A stretch of DNA of 64,000 bases from an uncultured Sphingomonadaceae bacterium (GTDB lineage: Bacteria > Pseudomonadota > Alphaproteobacteria > Sphingomonadales > Sphingomonadaceae). Positions 54,869 through 64,000 of the stretch are shown in pieces. Below the pieces are notes generated by a model. The model was not told where the DNA came from, searched no databases, and saw only the letters and a program-made list of their open reading frames with translations. Positions within the stretch are counted from its first letter, which is position 1; each line of letters opens with the position of its first letter. Made by a program: the position numbers and the translations under genes. The DNA is taken from NCBI GenBank assembly GCA_947493195.1, contig CANLQG010000001.1, positions 682,001-746,000 of the forward strand. The letters run 5' to 3'.

Positions 54869-56392
54869 TTACGCGGCGACAGCCTCGTTGTTGTCGCCGG
54901 CTTTGCGGCGCCGGCGCCAGAACACGGCGCCCGCGGCCGCACCAAACAGCACCAGCATTCCCGGCGCGGGAACCTGTGTGCCGGATGTCGTGCCACCGGT
55001 AGTTCCGCCCGAAGTTGAGCTGGAAGTCGAGCTGCTGGACGACGTGCTCGAGGAGGTCGAGGTGGACGTCGAGGTGCTGCTCGAAGTCGAGCTGCTGCCG
55101 GACGTCGAGCTGGTTACGTTGCCCGAGGTGGAGCTGGTGCTGGTTACGCCGCCGGTGGTGCTGGTCACGCCGCCGGTGCTGGTGGTCGTGGTGGTAGAAA
55201 CGCCGCCGTTGGAACCGCCAGTTGTCGAGCCGCTGGTCGTGCTGCCCCCCGTCGTGGTCGAACCGCCGGTTGTGGTGGTGCTGCCGCCGCTGGAGGTGGT
55301 GTTGCCCCCGGACGAAGTCGTGCTCGTCACGTTGCCCGATGTCGTGGTCGATGAGGTCGCGCCAGACGAAGTCGAGGTAGTGGAAGCCCCGCTGGTCGTG
55401 CTGCCGGTGGTGCTGCCGCCGCTGGTGCTGGACGTGGTCGAACCGCTGGAGCCAGAACCGGACCCCCCGTAGCTGCTGCTGCCGTGGCCGGGCTTGCCGC
55501 TCGATCCGTTGCTGCCCCCGCTGCTGGAACTGCTGCTGCCGCTTGTCGAGGAGGAGCCGCTGGTGCTGCCCCCGGTCGACGAACTGGTGCTGGAGCTGCC
55601 CGAGCTGGAGCTGGAACCGCTGGTGGAACTGGTGACATTGCCCGACGAGGACGAAGTGCTGGTCACCCCGCCGGTCGTGCTGGTCACGCCGCCGGTGGAG
55701 GACGAGGTCGTGCTGGTCACACCGCCCGTGCTGGTGCTGGTAGACGAGCCGCCGGTCGAACTGGTGCTGCTGACATTGCCCGAACTCGTGCTGGTGGACG
55801 AGCCGCCGGTGGTGCTGGTGACGCCGCCGGTGCTGGTGGAAGTCGAACCGCCCGAAGTCGAAGTCGAACCGCCGGATGTCGAGGTGGACGAGCCGGTGGT
55901 CGAGTTGTCGATATCGATGATGATCCCGCTGGAGCCTTCGCCCCCGGTCGTGGTCGTCGTGCTCATGTCGACAACGGCGCTGCCGCCGCCGCCCGAACCA
56001 CCGAAGAACCCGCCGAAGAAGCCGCCGCCAAAGCCGCCGGTGCTGCCGCCGATGATGATGGGCTGGCCACCGCCGCTGCCGCCGATGGGGGCGCTGGGAA
56101 GCGGTGGAAGGGGAAGCGGCGCGCCCATGGCGACGACCTCTTCCTGGCAGCATTCGGTTTCGATCACGCGGCGCAGGCGCATCTGCTCACGCGGACGTGG
56201 CGGAATGGTGCGGCGCGCGGTGGGCTCTCCCTTGGCGTAGGCCAGTTCGACCTCGCCCTCTTCCGCGTCCTTGTCCGACTTGTAGGCAACCTGTGCCGAC
56301 TGCGGCTCGGCGACATGCACCGCGCCCCCGCCAACGACAGCCCCGCCAGCGGCGGCGGCGGTCAGCTTTGCAATGGCCATACGTACCGACAT
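54869..56392 (-). CDS. Ser/Thr/Gly-rich low-complexity surface protein with PEP-CTERM-like tail
   Basis: 507 residues. An N-terminal secretion-like hydrophobic stretch (IAKLTAAAAGGAVVGGGAV) and an acidic region with a Cys pair (ETECCQEEV) precede about 350 residues of Ser/Thr/Gly/Asn repeats with the themes TSTSGGS, GNVTSST, TTGGVTS and SSGSS. The C-terminus has the PEP-CTERM pattern: VPAPG, a hydrophobic LVLFGAAAGAVFW, then RRRRKA. Exosortase would cut it and fix the protein on the cell surface or in the matrix. The gene was probably built by repeat expansion, hence open frames on the other strand. A terminator follows it. Confidence 0.8.
   Translation of the reverse strand: MSVRMAIAKLTAAAAGGAVVGGGAVHVAEPQSAQVAYKSDKDAEEGEVELAYAKGEPTARRTIPPRPREQMRLRRVIETECCQEEVVAMGAPLPLPPLPSAPIGGSGGGQPIIIGGSTGGFGGGFFGGFFGGSGGGGSAVVDMSTTTTTGGEGSSGIIIDIDNSTTGSSTSTSGGSTSTSGGSTSTSTGGVTSTTGGSSTSTSSGNVSSTSSTGGSSTSTSTGGVTSTTSSSTGGVTSTTGGVTSTSSSSGNVTSSTSGSSSSSGSSSTSSSTGGSTSGSSSTSGSSSSSSGGSNGSSGKPGHGSSSYGGSGSGSSGSTTSSTSGGSTTGSTTSGASTTSTSSGATSSTTTSGNVTSTTSSGGNTTSSGGSTTTTGGSTTTGGSTTSGSTTGGSNGGVSTTTTTSTGGVTSTTGGVTSTSSTSGNVTSSTSGSSSTSSSTSTSTSTSSSTSSSSSTSSSTSGGTTGGTTSGTQVPAPGMLVLFGAAAGAVFWRRRRKAGDNNEAVAA
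54960..55950. repeat. Low-complexity codon repeats within the PEP-CTERM gene
   Basis: Degenerate tandem repeats of 12-30 bases coding for GGVTSTT, GNVTSST and STSGGST units. They cause several long open frames on the plus strand, which I take to be shadows. Slippage here would change the length of the surface protein. Confidence 0.75.
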
Positions 56393-56627
56393 GCGTAATC
56401 TCTCTCAGCTTCGCCGGAGAACGGCTTTCGGTGCCCGAACGACACCTCTTGCCTTTTCCGGTTCCTGTCAGAGAGACGCGCAAATCGCGTATCGGCAATG
56501 GGGTTAACCATGGATTCGGGCCACAAAAGCCAGAAAAAACGCAGTATTTCGGCGCTGCGCGGCGCTTTGTCCCGTTATGGAACCGAATGGGGGCGTCGCA
56601 TGGTTAGCACGGGGTTAAGAACGGGCC

Positions 56628-57680
56628 TCAGCCCTCGTCCTCGAACAGCCCGCCCTGCGCCCCGCGGCCCGATTCGCCCAAACCCGTTACGGGTGCCGCC
56701 ATACCCAGATGCGTCCACCCGCCGTCATTCAGGCAGCGCCCGCGTGCGGTGCGGGCAATCAGGCCAAGCTGGATGAGATAGGGCTCGATCACCTCTTCCA
56801 CCGTGTCGCGCGGTTCGGAGAGGCCCGCTGCCAGCGTTTCCACGCCCACCGGCCCGCCCTTGTAGGTGGTGGCGATCATGGTGAGGTAGCGGCGGTCCAT
56901 CGCATCGAGACCGAGATTGTCGATCTCCAGCCGGGTCAGCGCCTCGTCCGCGATGGTCGCGGTGACGGTAGTGGCGCCCTTCACCTGCGCAAAATCTCGC
57001 ACCCGGCGCATCAGCCGCCCGGCCACGCGCGGGGTACCACGAGAGCGCCGCGCAATCTCGCGCGCACCCGTGGGGTCTATGTCCATGCCCAGCAGGTTGG
57101 CCCCGCGCTTGACGACGCGCATCAGTTCGTCCTCGGTATAGAACACCAGCCGCACGGGAATGCCGAACCGGTCGCGCAAGGGGGTGGTGAGCAGCCCCTG
57201 CCGCGTGGTCGCGCCCACCAGGGTGAAGGGCGGGAGATCGATCCGCACGCTGCGTGCCGACGGCCCCTCCCCGATGATGATGTCGAGTGCGCGGTCCTCC
57301 ATCGCCGGATAGAGCACTTCCTCCACCACGGGATTGAGGCGGTGTATCTCGTCGATGAACAGCACATCGTTGGGTTCGAGATTTGTCAGCAGCGCGGCAA
57401 GGTCGCCCGCCTTGGCGATCACCGGGCCGCTGGTGGCGCGAAAGCCGACGCCCAGTTCCCGCGCCACGATCTGCGCCAGCGTGGTCTTGCCGAGACCGGG
57501 AGGCCCGAAGAACAGCACGTGGTCCAAGGCTTCGGAGCGGCCCTTGGCGGCCTCGATGAACACGCGCAGGTTATCGCGCGCGGCTTCCTGCCCGACGAAT
57601 TCGGTAAGCGACTTCGGCCGCAGCGCGGCATCCGGATCGTCCGGTTGGCGGTCGGGGGTATGGATGGGTTTGTCCGTCAA
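56628..57680 (-). CDS. ruvB: Holliday junction ATP-dependent DNA helicase RuvB
   Basis: 350 residues, TTG start overlapping the stop of the DsrE-family gene. Walker A GPPGLGKT (59-66), Walker B VLFIDEIH (106-112), arginine finger region [18 protein letters not shown] and the C-terminal winged helix with [20 protein letters not shown]. It drives branch migration with RuvA. The insert of a DsrE gene between ruvA and ruvB is unusual. Confidence 0.95.
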   Translation of the reverse strand: MTDKPIHTPDRQPDDPDAALRPKSLTEFVGQEAARDNLRVFIEAAKGRSEALDHVLFFGPPGLGKTTLAQIVARELGVGFRATSGPVIAKAGDLAALLTNLEPNDVLFIDEIHRLNPVVEEVLYPAMEDRALDIIIGEGPSARSVRIDLPPFTLVGATTRQGLLTTPLRDRFGIPVRLVFYTEDELMRVVKRGANLLGMDIDPTGAREIARRSRGTPRVAGRLMRRVRDFAQVKGATTVTATIADEALTRLEIDNLGLDAMDRRYLTMIATTYKGGPVGVETLAAGLSEPRDTVEEVIEPYLIQLGLIARTARGRCLNDGGWTHLGMAAPVTGLGESGRGAQGGLFEDEG

Positions 57681-58222
57681 AACGGGTTCACCGTATAGCC
57701 GTGCTGCTGCAACAGCGCATGGGCGGTCATGGCGGAGAGCGCCATTTCCACACCCTCGATCAGGTCATCGTTCGAGACCCCCAGCCCCGCCGCGCTCTGG
57801 CCGCAGACGATGAAGCGGGCGCCGGCATCCAGCATTGCGCGCACCTGCTCTCCGCCGGGGTTGGCATCGCCTTCCAGATCGCGCGCGGCCCATGCTGCGT
57901 CAGTCAATAAATCCTGCACCGCGCGGCCGTGGACCACCACCGCCACGTCGATCCGTTCGGGGTTCACGCCGTTGGCCGCGTGCATGTTGACGAAGCGCGC
58001 CGCGCTTTCGAAGCCGCGGTTAAAGCGGCCATCTTCGGCAGTGGCGGCAACGTCAAAGCTGTGGCGCAAGGCCAGGTCGTCGGACAGCGACACTGTCTGT
58101 TCCACATGCGCGTGGGGGCCGAATTCCTCGAACACCGGGCCGGTGGTGAAGGTAGATGCATCCTGCGCGGCGGCAGGAGTGGCCAGCAGGCTCGCGGCAA
58201 ACAGGCAAAGCAATTTCTTCAT
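57677..58222 (-). CDS. DsrE-family periplasmic protein
   Basis: 181 residues. Signal peptide [19 protein letters not shown], then a DsrE/F fold with [12 protein letters not shown] and [14 protein letters not shown] carrying one cysteine. DsrE-like proteins handle sulfur species or bind small molecules. The gene lies between ruvA and ruvB and overlaps both neighbours closely (four bases with ruvB, 11 bases from ruvA), so it should share their transcript despite an unrelated cell location. Confidence 0.78.
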   Translation of the reverse strand: MKKLLCLFAASLLATPAAAQDASTFTTGPVFEEFGPHAHVEQTVSLSDDLALRHSFDVAATAEDGRFNRGFESAARFVNMHAANGVNPERIDVAVVVHGRAVQDLLTDAAWAARDLEGDANPGGEQVRAMLDAGARFIVCGQSAAGLGVSNDDLIEGVEMALSAMTAHALLQQHGYTVNPF

Positions 58223-58233
58223 GGCCAGGTCTC

Positions 58234-58833
58234 CTATCCCGCAGCCTTCTTCAACGCCACGCGGATGAGGTCGCCCTCCGCCGCACCCTCGCCCAGTTCC
58301 TCCTGCGCCCTCGCCACCGCTTGCGCCGCCACGGCGGGCTTGAAGCCAAGGTTCTGCAAGGCGCTGACGGCATCGGCGCTCGCCCCGCCAGCGGGCATCA
58401 CCGTCGCGCCGGCCATGCCTCCCCCGGGCAAGGCTCCGGCCTTGTCCTTCAGTTCGTTGACGATGCGCCCGGCCAGTTTCGGCCCCACACCGTTCGCCCG
58501 CGCTACGCTGGCGGCATCGCCTGCCGCGCAGGCATCGCGCAGTTCGCCGGTCGAGAGAGCCGACAAGATCGCCAAGCCTACCTTGCTGCCCACGCCCTGC
58601 ACGCCCGTCAGCAGGCGGAACCAGTCGCGTTCGCTGCTTTCGGCAAAGCCCAGCAGGCGCATGTCGTTCTCGCTCACCTGCAGGTCCGTGTGAATGGTGC
58701 AGGCATCGCCCACCGTGCCCAGCGCGCTCAACGTCCGTGCCGAGCAATGGACGAGGTAGCCCACGCCCTGCACATCGACGATGGCCCAGTCCTCGCCGGT
58801 TTCGTCCAGCCTGCCCGATAGCTTTGCAATCAT
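58234..58833 (-). CDS. ruvA: Holliday junction DNA helicase subunit RuvA
   Basis: 199 residues: OB-fold start IAKLSGRLDETGEDWAIVDVQGVGYLVHC, two helix-hairpin-helix motifs (LLTGVQGVGSKVGLAIL and ARANGVGPKLAGRIVNEL), and the C-terminal domain III (AVSALQNLGFKPAVAAQAV) that contacts RuvB. A cluster of GAAC/GTTC tetramers lies upstream. ruvC is not adjacent. Confidence 0.94.
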   Translation of the reverse strand: MIAKLSGRLDETGEDWAIVDVQGVGYLVHCSARTLSALGTVGDACTIHTDLQVSENDMRLLGFAESSERDWFRLLTGVQGVGSKVGLAILSALSTGELRDACAAGDAASVARANGVGPKLAGRIVNELKDKAGALPGGGMAGATVMPAGGASADAVSALQNLGFKPAVAAQAVARAQEELGEGAAEGDLIRVALKKAAG

Positions 58834-59085
58834 GGTTTGTTCCTGCCCGCTCGAGCCACCGAAAGCCAGTGCAAAGCGCCCTTTTTCCGCAGGAGGGCGA
58901 CGAACCTGGAACACATGGAACAGTGTTCAGAAGCAAAAGCCCTCCCCTTGCCAAGCTGACCAGCAAGAGCGTCAGCATATGCGGTGCCAGACATCATCAT
59001 GCGTCCATGTCGCATGCAGCGCCGACAGTAGGAAAGTTTCGCGCTACTCGACAGGCGCGCACAAATCGACCAAAGGCATGCGCCC

Positions 59086-60156
59086 ATGAGCTGGAACACT
59101 TTCGGACGCGTCTTTCGTTTTACCACCTGGGGGGAAAGCCACGGCCCCGCGCTGGGCGTGGTGGTGGACGGGTGCCCGCCGGGCATCGCCCTGTCCGAGA
59201 GCGACATCCAGCCACATCTCGACGCGCGCAAGCCCGGCCAGTCGAAATACACCACCCAGCGGCGGGAGGCGGACGAGGTGCGCATCCTGTCGGGCGTGTT
59301 CGAGGGGAGGACCACGGGCACGCCGATCAGCCTGATGATCGAGAACACCGATCAACGGTCAAAGGACTATTCCGAAGTCGCCAGGGCCTACCGCCCCGGC
59401 CATGCGGATTACACCTACGATGCGAAATACGGCTTCCGCGACTATCGCGGCGGCGGTCGTTCCAGCGCGCGCGAAACCGCGGCGCGGGTGGCGGCGGGCG
59501 CGATTGCACGGCTTGTCATTCCGGAAGTTACGATCACCGCCTGGGTAGAACAGATCGGCGACGTGGCGCTCGACTACGCGCGGTTCGACAGGGACACGAT
59601 CCGCACCAACCCGTTCTTCTGCCCCGACCCGGAGACGGTAACGCGATGGGAAGAACTGGTCGACAGCGCCCGCAAGTCCGGCTCATCCCTCGGCGCGCTG
59701 GTAACGGCGCATGCGGAGGGCGTGCCCGCCGGATGGGGCGCGCCGATCTATGCCAAGCTGGACAGCGAGCTTGCCGCCGCAATGATGACGATCAACGCCA
59801 CCAAGGGCGTGGAGATCGGCGATGGCTTTGCCGCCGTCACCAACACCGGCGAAACCAATGCCGACGCGATGCGCCCCGGCGTGGACGGCAAGGTGGAATT
59901 CCGGGCCAACCATGCTGGCGGCATCGCGGGCGGCATCTCCACCGGCCAGCCGGTAACCTGCCGCGTGGCCTTCAAGCCGACCAGTTCCATCCTGACGCCA
60001 GTGGACACGATCACCAGCAAAGGGGAGGCGACGCAGATCCAGACAAAGGGTCGTCACGACCCCTGCGTTGGCATTCGGGGCGTTCCGGTGGTGGAGGCGA
60101 TGATGGCGCTGGTGCTGGCCGACCAGAAGCTGCTGCACCGCGCCCAGTGCGGTTGA
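59086..60156 (+). CDS. aroC: Chorismate synthase
   Basis: 356 residues. Signature [18 protein letters not shown] at 17-34, then [36 protein letters not shown] with the flavin-binding residues, and KGVEIGDGF. It makes chorismate from EPSP using reduced FMN. Divergent from ruvA; 252 bases lie between. Free-standing gene followed by the antiporter. Confidence 0.96.
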   Translation: MSWNTFGRVFRFTTWGESHGPALGVVVDGCPPGIALSESDIQPHLDARKPGQSKYTTQRREADEVRILSGVFEGRTTGTPISLMIENTDQRSKDYSEVARAYRPGHADYTYDAKYGFRDYRGGGRSSARETAARVAAGAIARLVIPEVTITAWVEQIGDVALDYARFDRDTIRTNPFFCPDPETVTRWEELVDSARKSGSSLGALVTAHAEGVPAGWGAPIYAKLDSELAAAMMTINATKGVEIGDGFAAVTNTGETNADAMRPGVDGKVEFRANHAGGIAGGISTGQPVTCRVAFKPTSSILTPVDTITSKGEATQIQTKGRHDPCVGIRGVPVVEAMMALVLADQKLLHRAQCG

Positions 60157-60202
60157 GATAGGCTTGGCAAGCTTGGCTGCGCGCCCTACGTCGCGCTGAT
60201 CC

Positions 60203-61426
60203 ATGCTGCAGGCCCTCTTCCAACCCGAATTCGCCATGCTGCTGACCGGCCTGCTGCTGGTGCTGACGGTATTTGCTGGCCTGCTGACATCGCGCATCGG
60301 GTTTCCCGCCATCGTCGGCTTCCTGGCCCTCGGCATCCTTGCAGGGGTAGAGGGGCCGGGCGGGATCGTGTTCGACGATTACCTGCTGACGCAAGGTGTG
60401 GGCATGGTGTGCCTTGCCTTCATCCTGTTTTCCGGCGGGCTGGATACCAACTGGCGTGCGGTGCGCCCGATGCTTGGCCCGGCGCTGGTGCTGGCCACAT
60501 TCGGTGTCGGCATCACTGCGGGTGTGGTGGCGCTGGCGGCGATCTGGCTGCTGAATTTCGCGCCGCTGCAGGCGTTCCTGCTAGGGGCGGTCGTCGCCTC
60601 GACGGATGCCGCGGCGGTGTTCTCTGTACTGCGGTCGAGCGACCTTGACCTGCGGGACGACGTGCCCGCCCTTCTGGAACTGGAATCGGGCTCCAACGAT
60701 CCGATGGCGATCTTCCTTGTCACCGCGCTCCTTACTTTCACCGCCGCGACGCAGCCCGAGCCGCTGTCGCTGCTGCCTGAATTCGGCCAGCAGATGGTGG
60801 TCGGCGCGCTGGTGGGCCTCGGCATCGGTTTCCTGTTCCCCGAGATGCTGAAACGCATGAGCCTGCGCCAGGGCGGCCTCGCTTTCGTCGTGTCCATCGC
60901 AGCGGCGCTGCTGGCTTTCGGCGCGGCGAGCCTGCTGGGCGGCAACGGATTCCTTGCCGTCTACGTCGCGGGCGTCCTTGCGGGCACGCGCACCTTTGCC
61001 GCAAAGCCCATCGTGCGCACGTTCCAGGATGGCCTCGCGTGGCTGGCGCAAGTGGTGATGTTCCTGACGCTGGGGCTGCTCCTCACCCCGTCCAACCTGT
61101 TGCCGATCATGGGAGCAGGGCTGGCGGTAACGGTGGTGCTGATCCTCGTCGCCCGACCGCTGGCGGTGTTCGCCTGCCTGCTCCCCTTCCGGCGGTTCAG
61201 CGCGCGCACGATGCTCTTCGTATCGTGGGCAGGCCTACGCGGCGCGGTGCCGATCGTTCTCGCCATCTTTCCCATCGTTGCGGGCGTAGAAGGGGCCTTC
61301 GCGATCTTCAACGTGGTGTTCTTCGTGGTGCTGGTATCGAGCGTGGTGCAGGGCCCGAGCATAAACCGCGTCGCCAAGTGGCTGCATATCGGAGAAGACC
61401 CCAAGGGCAGCACCGTCAAGCCTTGA
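60203..61426 (+). CDS. CPA1-type cation/proton antiporter
   Basis: 407 residues, about twelve membrane segments: LLVLTVFAGLLTSRIGFPAIVGFLALGILAG, LGAVVASTDAAAVFSVL with the charged pair, LELESGSNDPMAIFLV with the NDP ion site, and FVSWAGLRGAVPIVLAIFPI. This is the NhaP2/CvrA-like membrane core; the C-terminal TrkA domain of NhaP2 is missing, so it is short. It exchanges K+ or Na+ for H+. Confidence 0.85.
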   Translation: MLQALFQPEFAMLLTGLLLVLTVFAGLLTSRIGFPAIVGFLALGILAGVEGPGGIVFDDYLLTQGVGMVCLAFILFSGGLDTNWRAVRPMLGPALVLATFGVGITAGVVALAAIWLLNFAPLQAFLLGAVVASTDAAAVFSVLRSSDLDLRDDVPALLELESGSNDPMAIFLVTALLTFTAATQPEPLSLLPEFGQQMVVGALVGLGIGFLFPEMLKRMSLRQGGLAFVVSIAAALLAFGAASLLGGNGFLAVYVAGVLAGTRTFAAKPIVRTFQDGLAWLAQVVMFLTLGLLLTPSNLLPIMGAGLAVTVVLILVARPLAVFACLLPFRRFSARTMLFVSWAGLRGAVPIVLAIFPIVAGVEGAFAIFNVVFFVVLVSSVVQGPSINRVAKWLHIGEDPKGSTVKP

Positions 61427-61584
61427 TGCAGAAATAGCAACACCTGTTGCAGTTTCCGAAACTTGCGCAGCTGTGATCGATTATTCCGATCTTCGCAATC
61501 GCACAAAATCGCTTTTTTGCACCGCACCAACCCCTATCTGGATTGTTGAGTTCACAAACACACACAAACCAGAAGGATAACATC
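61427..61584 (+). promoter_or_regulatory. Leader and promoter region of ahpC
   Basis: 158 bases AT-richer than the surroundings, with a GCAAC-ACCT-GTTGC palindrome near 61439 and a GAAGGAT ribosome site. An oxidative-stress regulator site is expected, but no clear OxyR pattern is seen. Confidence 0.4.
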
Positions 61585-62151
61585 ATGGGTATCATCGGCA
61601 GCCAGATCAAACCGTTCAAGGCCACCGCATTCCAGGCCGGCAAGGACTTCTTCGAAGTTACCGACGAAGATCTGCAGGGCAAGTGGAGCGTGTTCTTCTT
61701 CTACCCCGCCGACTTCACTTTCGTCTGCCCGACGGAACTGGAAGACATGGGCGAGAAGTACGACATGCTGCAGGGCATGGGCGTCGAAGTTTACGGCGTC
61801 TCGACCGACACGCATTTCAGCCACAAGGCCTGGCACGACACGTCCGAGAAGATCGGCAAGCTTAAGTTCCCCTTCCTGGGCGACCAGCTGCACACGCTGT
61901 CGAAGAACTTCAACGTGCTGCGTGAAGAGATGGGCCTGGCCGACCGTGCCACCTTCGTGGTGGACCCCGATGGCGTGATCCAGATCATGGAAATCACCTG
62001 CGAAGGCGTGGGCCGCAATGCCAACGAACTGATGCGCAAGATCAAGGCCGCACAGTACGTTCGCGAGAACCCCGGCCAGGTCTGCCCGGCAGCATGGGAA
62101 GAAGGCAGCGACACGCTGGCTCCTTCGCTCGATCTCGTTGGCAAGATCTAA
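61585..62151 (+). CDS. ahpC: Alkyl hydroperoxide reductase subunit C (peroxiredoxin)
   Basis: 188 residues of the typical 2-Cys peroxiredoxin. Peroxidatic C48 lies in [12 protein letters not shown] and resolving C167 in [10 protein letters not shown]. It reduces peroxides and is re-reduced by the flavoprotein encoded next. The GAAGGAT ribosome site is ideal. The two hairpins after it probably make AhpC more abundant than AhpF. Confidence 0.96.
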   Translation: MGIIGSQIKPFKATAFQAGKDFFEVTDEDLQGKWSVFFFYPADFTFVCPTELEDMGEKYDMLQGMGVEVYGVSTDTHFSHKAWHDTSEKIGKLKFPFLGDQLHTLSKNFNVLREEMGLADRATFVVDPDGVIQIMEITCEGVGRNANELMRKIKAAQYVRENPGQVCPAAWEEGSDTLAPSLDLVGKI

Positions 62152-62164
62152 ACCGCAAGCAATT

Positions 62165-62194
62165 GCGGGCAGGTCGGTCCCCCCGCCTGCCCGC
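62165..62194 (+). terminator. First hairpin between ahpC and ahpF
   Basis: GCGGGCAGG and CCTGCCCGC form a perfect 9-base stem with a 12-base loop. There is no T tract, so it is more likely an mRNA-stabilising element than a terminator. Confidence 0.5.
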
Positions 62195-62227
62195 GTCCTT
62201 CCCGATGCCACTGGCTCGGGTCGCGAT

Positions 62228-62277
62228 GAGGCCCGGAGCACTCCCCCCCTCCCCCCGCTCCGGGCCTCCACGTTTTT
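62228..62277 (+). terminator. Rho-independent terminator between ahpC and ahpF
   Basis: GAGGCCCGGAGC and GCTCCGGGCCTC form a perfect 12-base stem around a C-rich 17-base loop, and TTTTT follows after four bases. It should terminate much of the ahpC transcript. The ahpF start lies only 27 bases after it, so ahpF depends on read-through. Confidence 0.7.
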
Positions 62278-62303
62278 CCATCCCCACCTTGAAGGAGACC
62301 ACA

Positions 62304-63893
62304 ATGCTCGATGCGACCATGACGCAGCAGCTCAGGGCCTATCTTGAGAATTTGCGCGAACCCATCGAACTCGTCGCCTCGCTGGGCGATGACGACAAGA
62401 GCCGCCAGACCCGCGAGCTGCTGGAAGAGATTTCGGCGCTCAGCGACAAGGTTTCGGCCAGCTTCGATGGCGACAATGCCCGCAAACCCAGCTTCATCAT
62501 CCGCCGCGCCAGCGATGCCACCAAGTGGGTGCGCTTTGCCGGCCTGCCGATGGGGCACGAATTCACCTCGTTGGTGTTGGCGCTGCTGTGGGCCGGTGGC
62601 CACCCGCCCAAGGTGGAGCAGGAGGTGATCGACCAGATCGCCGCGCTGGAGGAAGATCTCGAGTTCGAGATGTATTTTTCCTTATCCTGCCACAACTGCC
62701 CGGACGTGGTGCAGGCGCTCACTCTGATGGCGCTGGTGAACCCGCGCATCACGGCTACGCTGATCGAGGGCGGCACCTTCAAGGACGAAGTGGACAGCCG
62801 CGACGTGATGGCCGTGCCCGCCACCTTCCTGAATGGCGAGCCGTTCTACAACGGCAAGATGAGCTTGGAAGAAGTCCTGGCCAAGGTCGACACCGGCGCC
62901 AGCGACAAGGCCGCAGCCAAGCTTTCCGCCAAGGACCCGTTCGAGGTGCTGGTTGTGGGCGGCGGCCCCGGCGGTGTGGCTGCTTCCATTTACACCGCGC
63001 GCAAGGGCTTTCGCACCGGTATCGCGGCTGAACGCTTCGGCGGCCAGTTGAACGATACGCTGGGTATCGAGAACCTGCCCGGCACGGAATATACCGAAGG
63101 CCCCAAGCTCACCACCAACCTGGAACAGCAGGTGAAAGCGCAGGACGCCATCGACCTGATGAACCTCGCCACGGCGAAGAAGCTGGTGCCTGCAAGCCAG
63201 CCCGGCGGCATGCACGAGGTACACATGGAAAACGGCGCGGTGCTGAAAGCGCGCAGCCTGATCCTGTCCACCGGTGCCCGCTGGCGCGCGCTGGGCGTTC
63301 CCGGAGAGCAGGACTATCGCAACAAGGGCGTGGCCTACTGCCCGCACTGCGACGGTCCGCTGTTCAAGGGCAAGCGCGTTGCGGTGATCGGCGGCGGCAA
63401 TTCCGGCGTAGAAGCCGCAATCGACCTGGCCGGGATCGTCGGCCATGTCACGCTGGTGGAGTTCGACAAGGAACTGCGCGCGGACAAGGTGCTGCAGGAC
63501 AAGCTGCGTTCGATGAAAAACGTCGATATCCTGGTGAACGCGCAGACCACTGAAATTACTGGCGACGGCAACCGCGTGAACGGCCTTGTCTACAAGAACC
63601 GCGCTTCGGGTGACGAACACACCGTCGAACTGGAAGGCGTGTTCGTCCAGATCGGCCTCGTCCCCAACACCGAGTGGTTGCAGGACAGCGGCATCGAGCT
63701 TTCGAAGCACGGCGAGATTGTGATCGATGGCAAGGGCGCGACCAACCTGCCCGGCGTATTCGCCGCGGGCGACTGTACCACCGTCCCTTACAAGCAGATC
63801 GTGGTTGCCATGGGCGCAGGGTCCAAGGCGGCCCTGTCGGCTTTCGACTACCTGATCCGCAACGAGAGCGTCGAGGAACTCGTCGCGGCCTGA
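62304..63893 (+). CDS. ahpF: Alkyl hydroperoxide reductase subunit F
   Basis: 529 residues. An N-terminal pair of thioredoxin-like domains with C129-x2-C132 (SCHNCPDV) is joined to a flavin reductase with [10 protein letters not shown], the redox-active C346-x2-C349 (CPHCDGP) and a second nucleotide motif [11 protein letters not shown]. It passes electrons from NADH to AhpC. A GAAGGAG site precedes the ATG. A terminator follows the gene. Confidence 0.96.
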   Translation: MLDATMTQQLRAYLENLREPIELVASLGDDDKSRQTRELLEEISALSDKVSASFDGDNARKPSFIIRRASDATKWVRFAGLPMGHEFTSLVLALLWAGGHPPKVEQEVIDQIAALEEDLEFEMYFSLSCHNCPDVVQALTLMALVNPRITATLIEGGTFKDEVDSRDVMAVPATFLNGEPFYNGKMSLEEVLAKVDTGASDKAAAKLSAKDPFEVLVVGGGPGGVAASIYTARKGFRTGIAAERFGGQLNDTLGIENLPGTEYTEGPKLTTNLEQQVKAQDAIDLMNLATAKKLVPASQPGGMHEVHMENGAVLKARSLILSTGARWRALGVPGEQDYRNKGVAYCPHCDGPLFKGKRVAVIGGGNSGVEAAIDLAGIVGHVTLVEFDKELRADKVLQDKLRSMKNVDILVNAQTTEITGDGNRVNGLVYKNRASGDEHTVELEGVFVQIGLVPNTEWLQDSGIELSKHGEIVIDGKGATNLPGVFAAGDCTTVPYKQIVVAMGAGSKAALSAFDYLIRNESVEELVAA

Positions 63894-63921
63894 TTCAGGG
63901 GCGAAAAACTGACACGACCCG

Positions 63922-63956
63922 GACCCGTCGCTGCCATGTGCAGCGGCGGGTTCTTT
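63922..63956 (+). terminator. Rho-independent terminator after ahpF
   Basis: GACCCGTCGCTGC pairs with GCAGCGGCGGGTTC (one wobble) and is followed by a short T-rich run (TTCTTT). It ends the ahp operon. Confidence 0.6.
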
Positions 63957-64000
63957 CGTATCGGCGCGCAGGAAAAACGGCTCGTCTTCTGAACGCCTTA

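Noticed and set aside
54732..56398. Several proline/valine- or alanine/glycine-rich open frames on the plus strand opposite the low-complexity protein
   Set aside because: They arise from the repeat codons read backwards. The minus-strand frame has a signal-like start, a PEP-CTERM tail and a terminator.
61433..61560. Possible OxyR box before ahpC
   Set aside because: The four-tetramer OxyR spacing could not be found; only a short palindrome is present.

Overview
The window is high-GC DNA from an alphaproteobacterium, most likely a member of the Sphingomonadales (Erythrobacteraceae-like). The basis is the GC-rich codon use, the closely packed ATGA/TGATG-coupled genes, the DUF4129-DUF4350-MoxR-DUF58-SpoIIM-RDD gene block, and the similarity I recognise in several conserved proteins. 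No search was run, so the taxonomy is inference.

Two parts meet at a tRNA-Gln(CTG) gene (21484-21557, minus strand). Everything to its left (1-21483), on the side of the tRNA 3' end, is accessory DNA: part of an integrated phage-like or satellite-like element whose left end and integrase lie outside the window. It holds an AlpA-like regulator, a CHC2/TOPRIM/DUF3987 primase followed by an origin-like inverted repeat, a DUF5681 protein, a DUF4760 membrane protein behind a microORF and terminator, a large phage ejection-like protein, a SNase/excalibur/lipoprotein cargo set, a lone ISL3-type transposase, an HNH protein, a second AlpA-like regulator, an S24-like protein with Cys at the nucleophile position, and many small phage-type genes. 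Next to the tRNA is an AT-richer operon encoding a DUF2188 protein, an NdpA-like nucleoid protein and a RelA/SpoT-domain nucleotidyltransferase, then a HEPN-reminiscent orphan. This end is the best candidate for an undescribed defence or toxin module.

The chromosomal part begins with a group that looks like arsenic-biomolecule metabolism (22.1-28.8 kb): a radical SAM enzyme, a flavin disulfide oxidoreductase, an ArsM methyltransferase with its three family cysteines, an extended SDR, two glycosyltransferases of the arsenosugar-associated TIGR04283/TIGR04282 type, and a fatty acid hydroxylase. Then come Ppx/GppA and RlmE, cytochrome c, prephenate dehydratase, and a long co-directional envelope block (GNAT, DUF4129, DUF4350, MoxR, DUF58, SpoIIM, RDD, GNAT). 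A GAF-EAL protein, KefC-type and ZntB-type transporters, IspG, a thioredoxin-like lipoprotein, an HDAC-family deacetylase, a retropepsin-like protease, a glycosyltransferase-like protein and two different L,D-transpeptidases follow.

The right end holds a DMT transporter, a small membrane protein, aconitase with a rhodanese lipoprotein, a large Ser/Thr/Gly low-complexity protein with a PEP-CTERM-like tail, ruvA-dsrE-ruvB, chorismate synthase, a CPA1 antiporter, and ahpC-ahpF separated by two strong hairpins.
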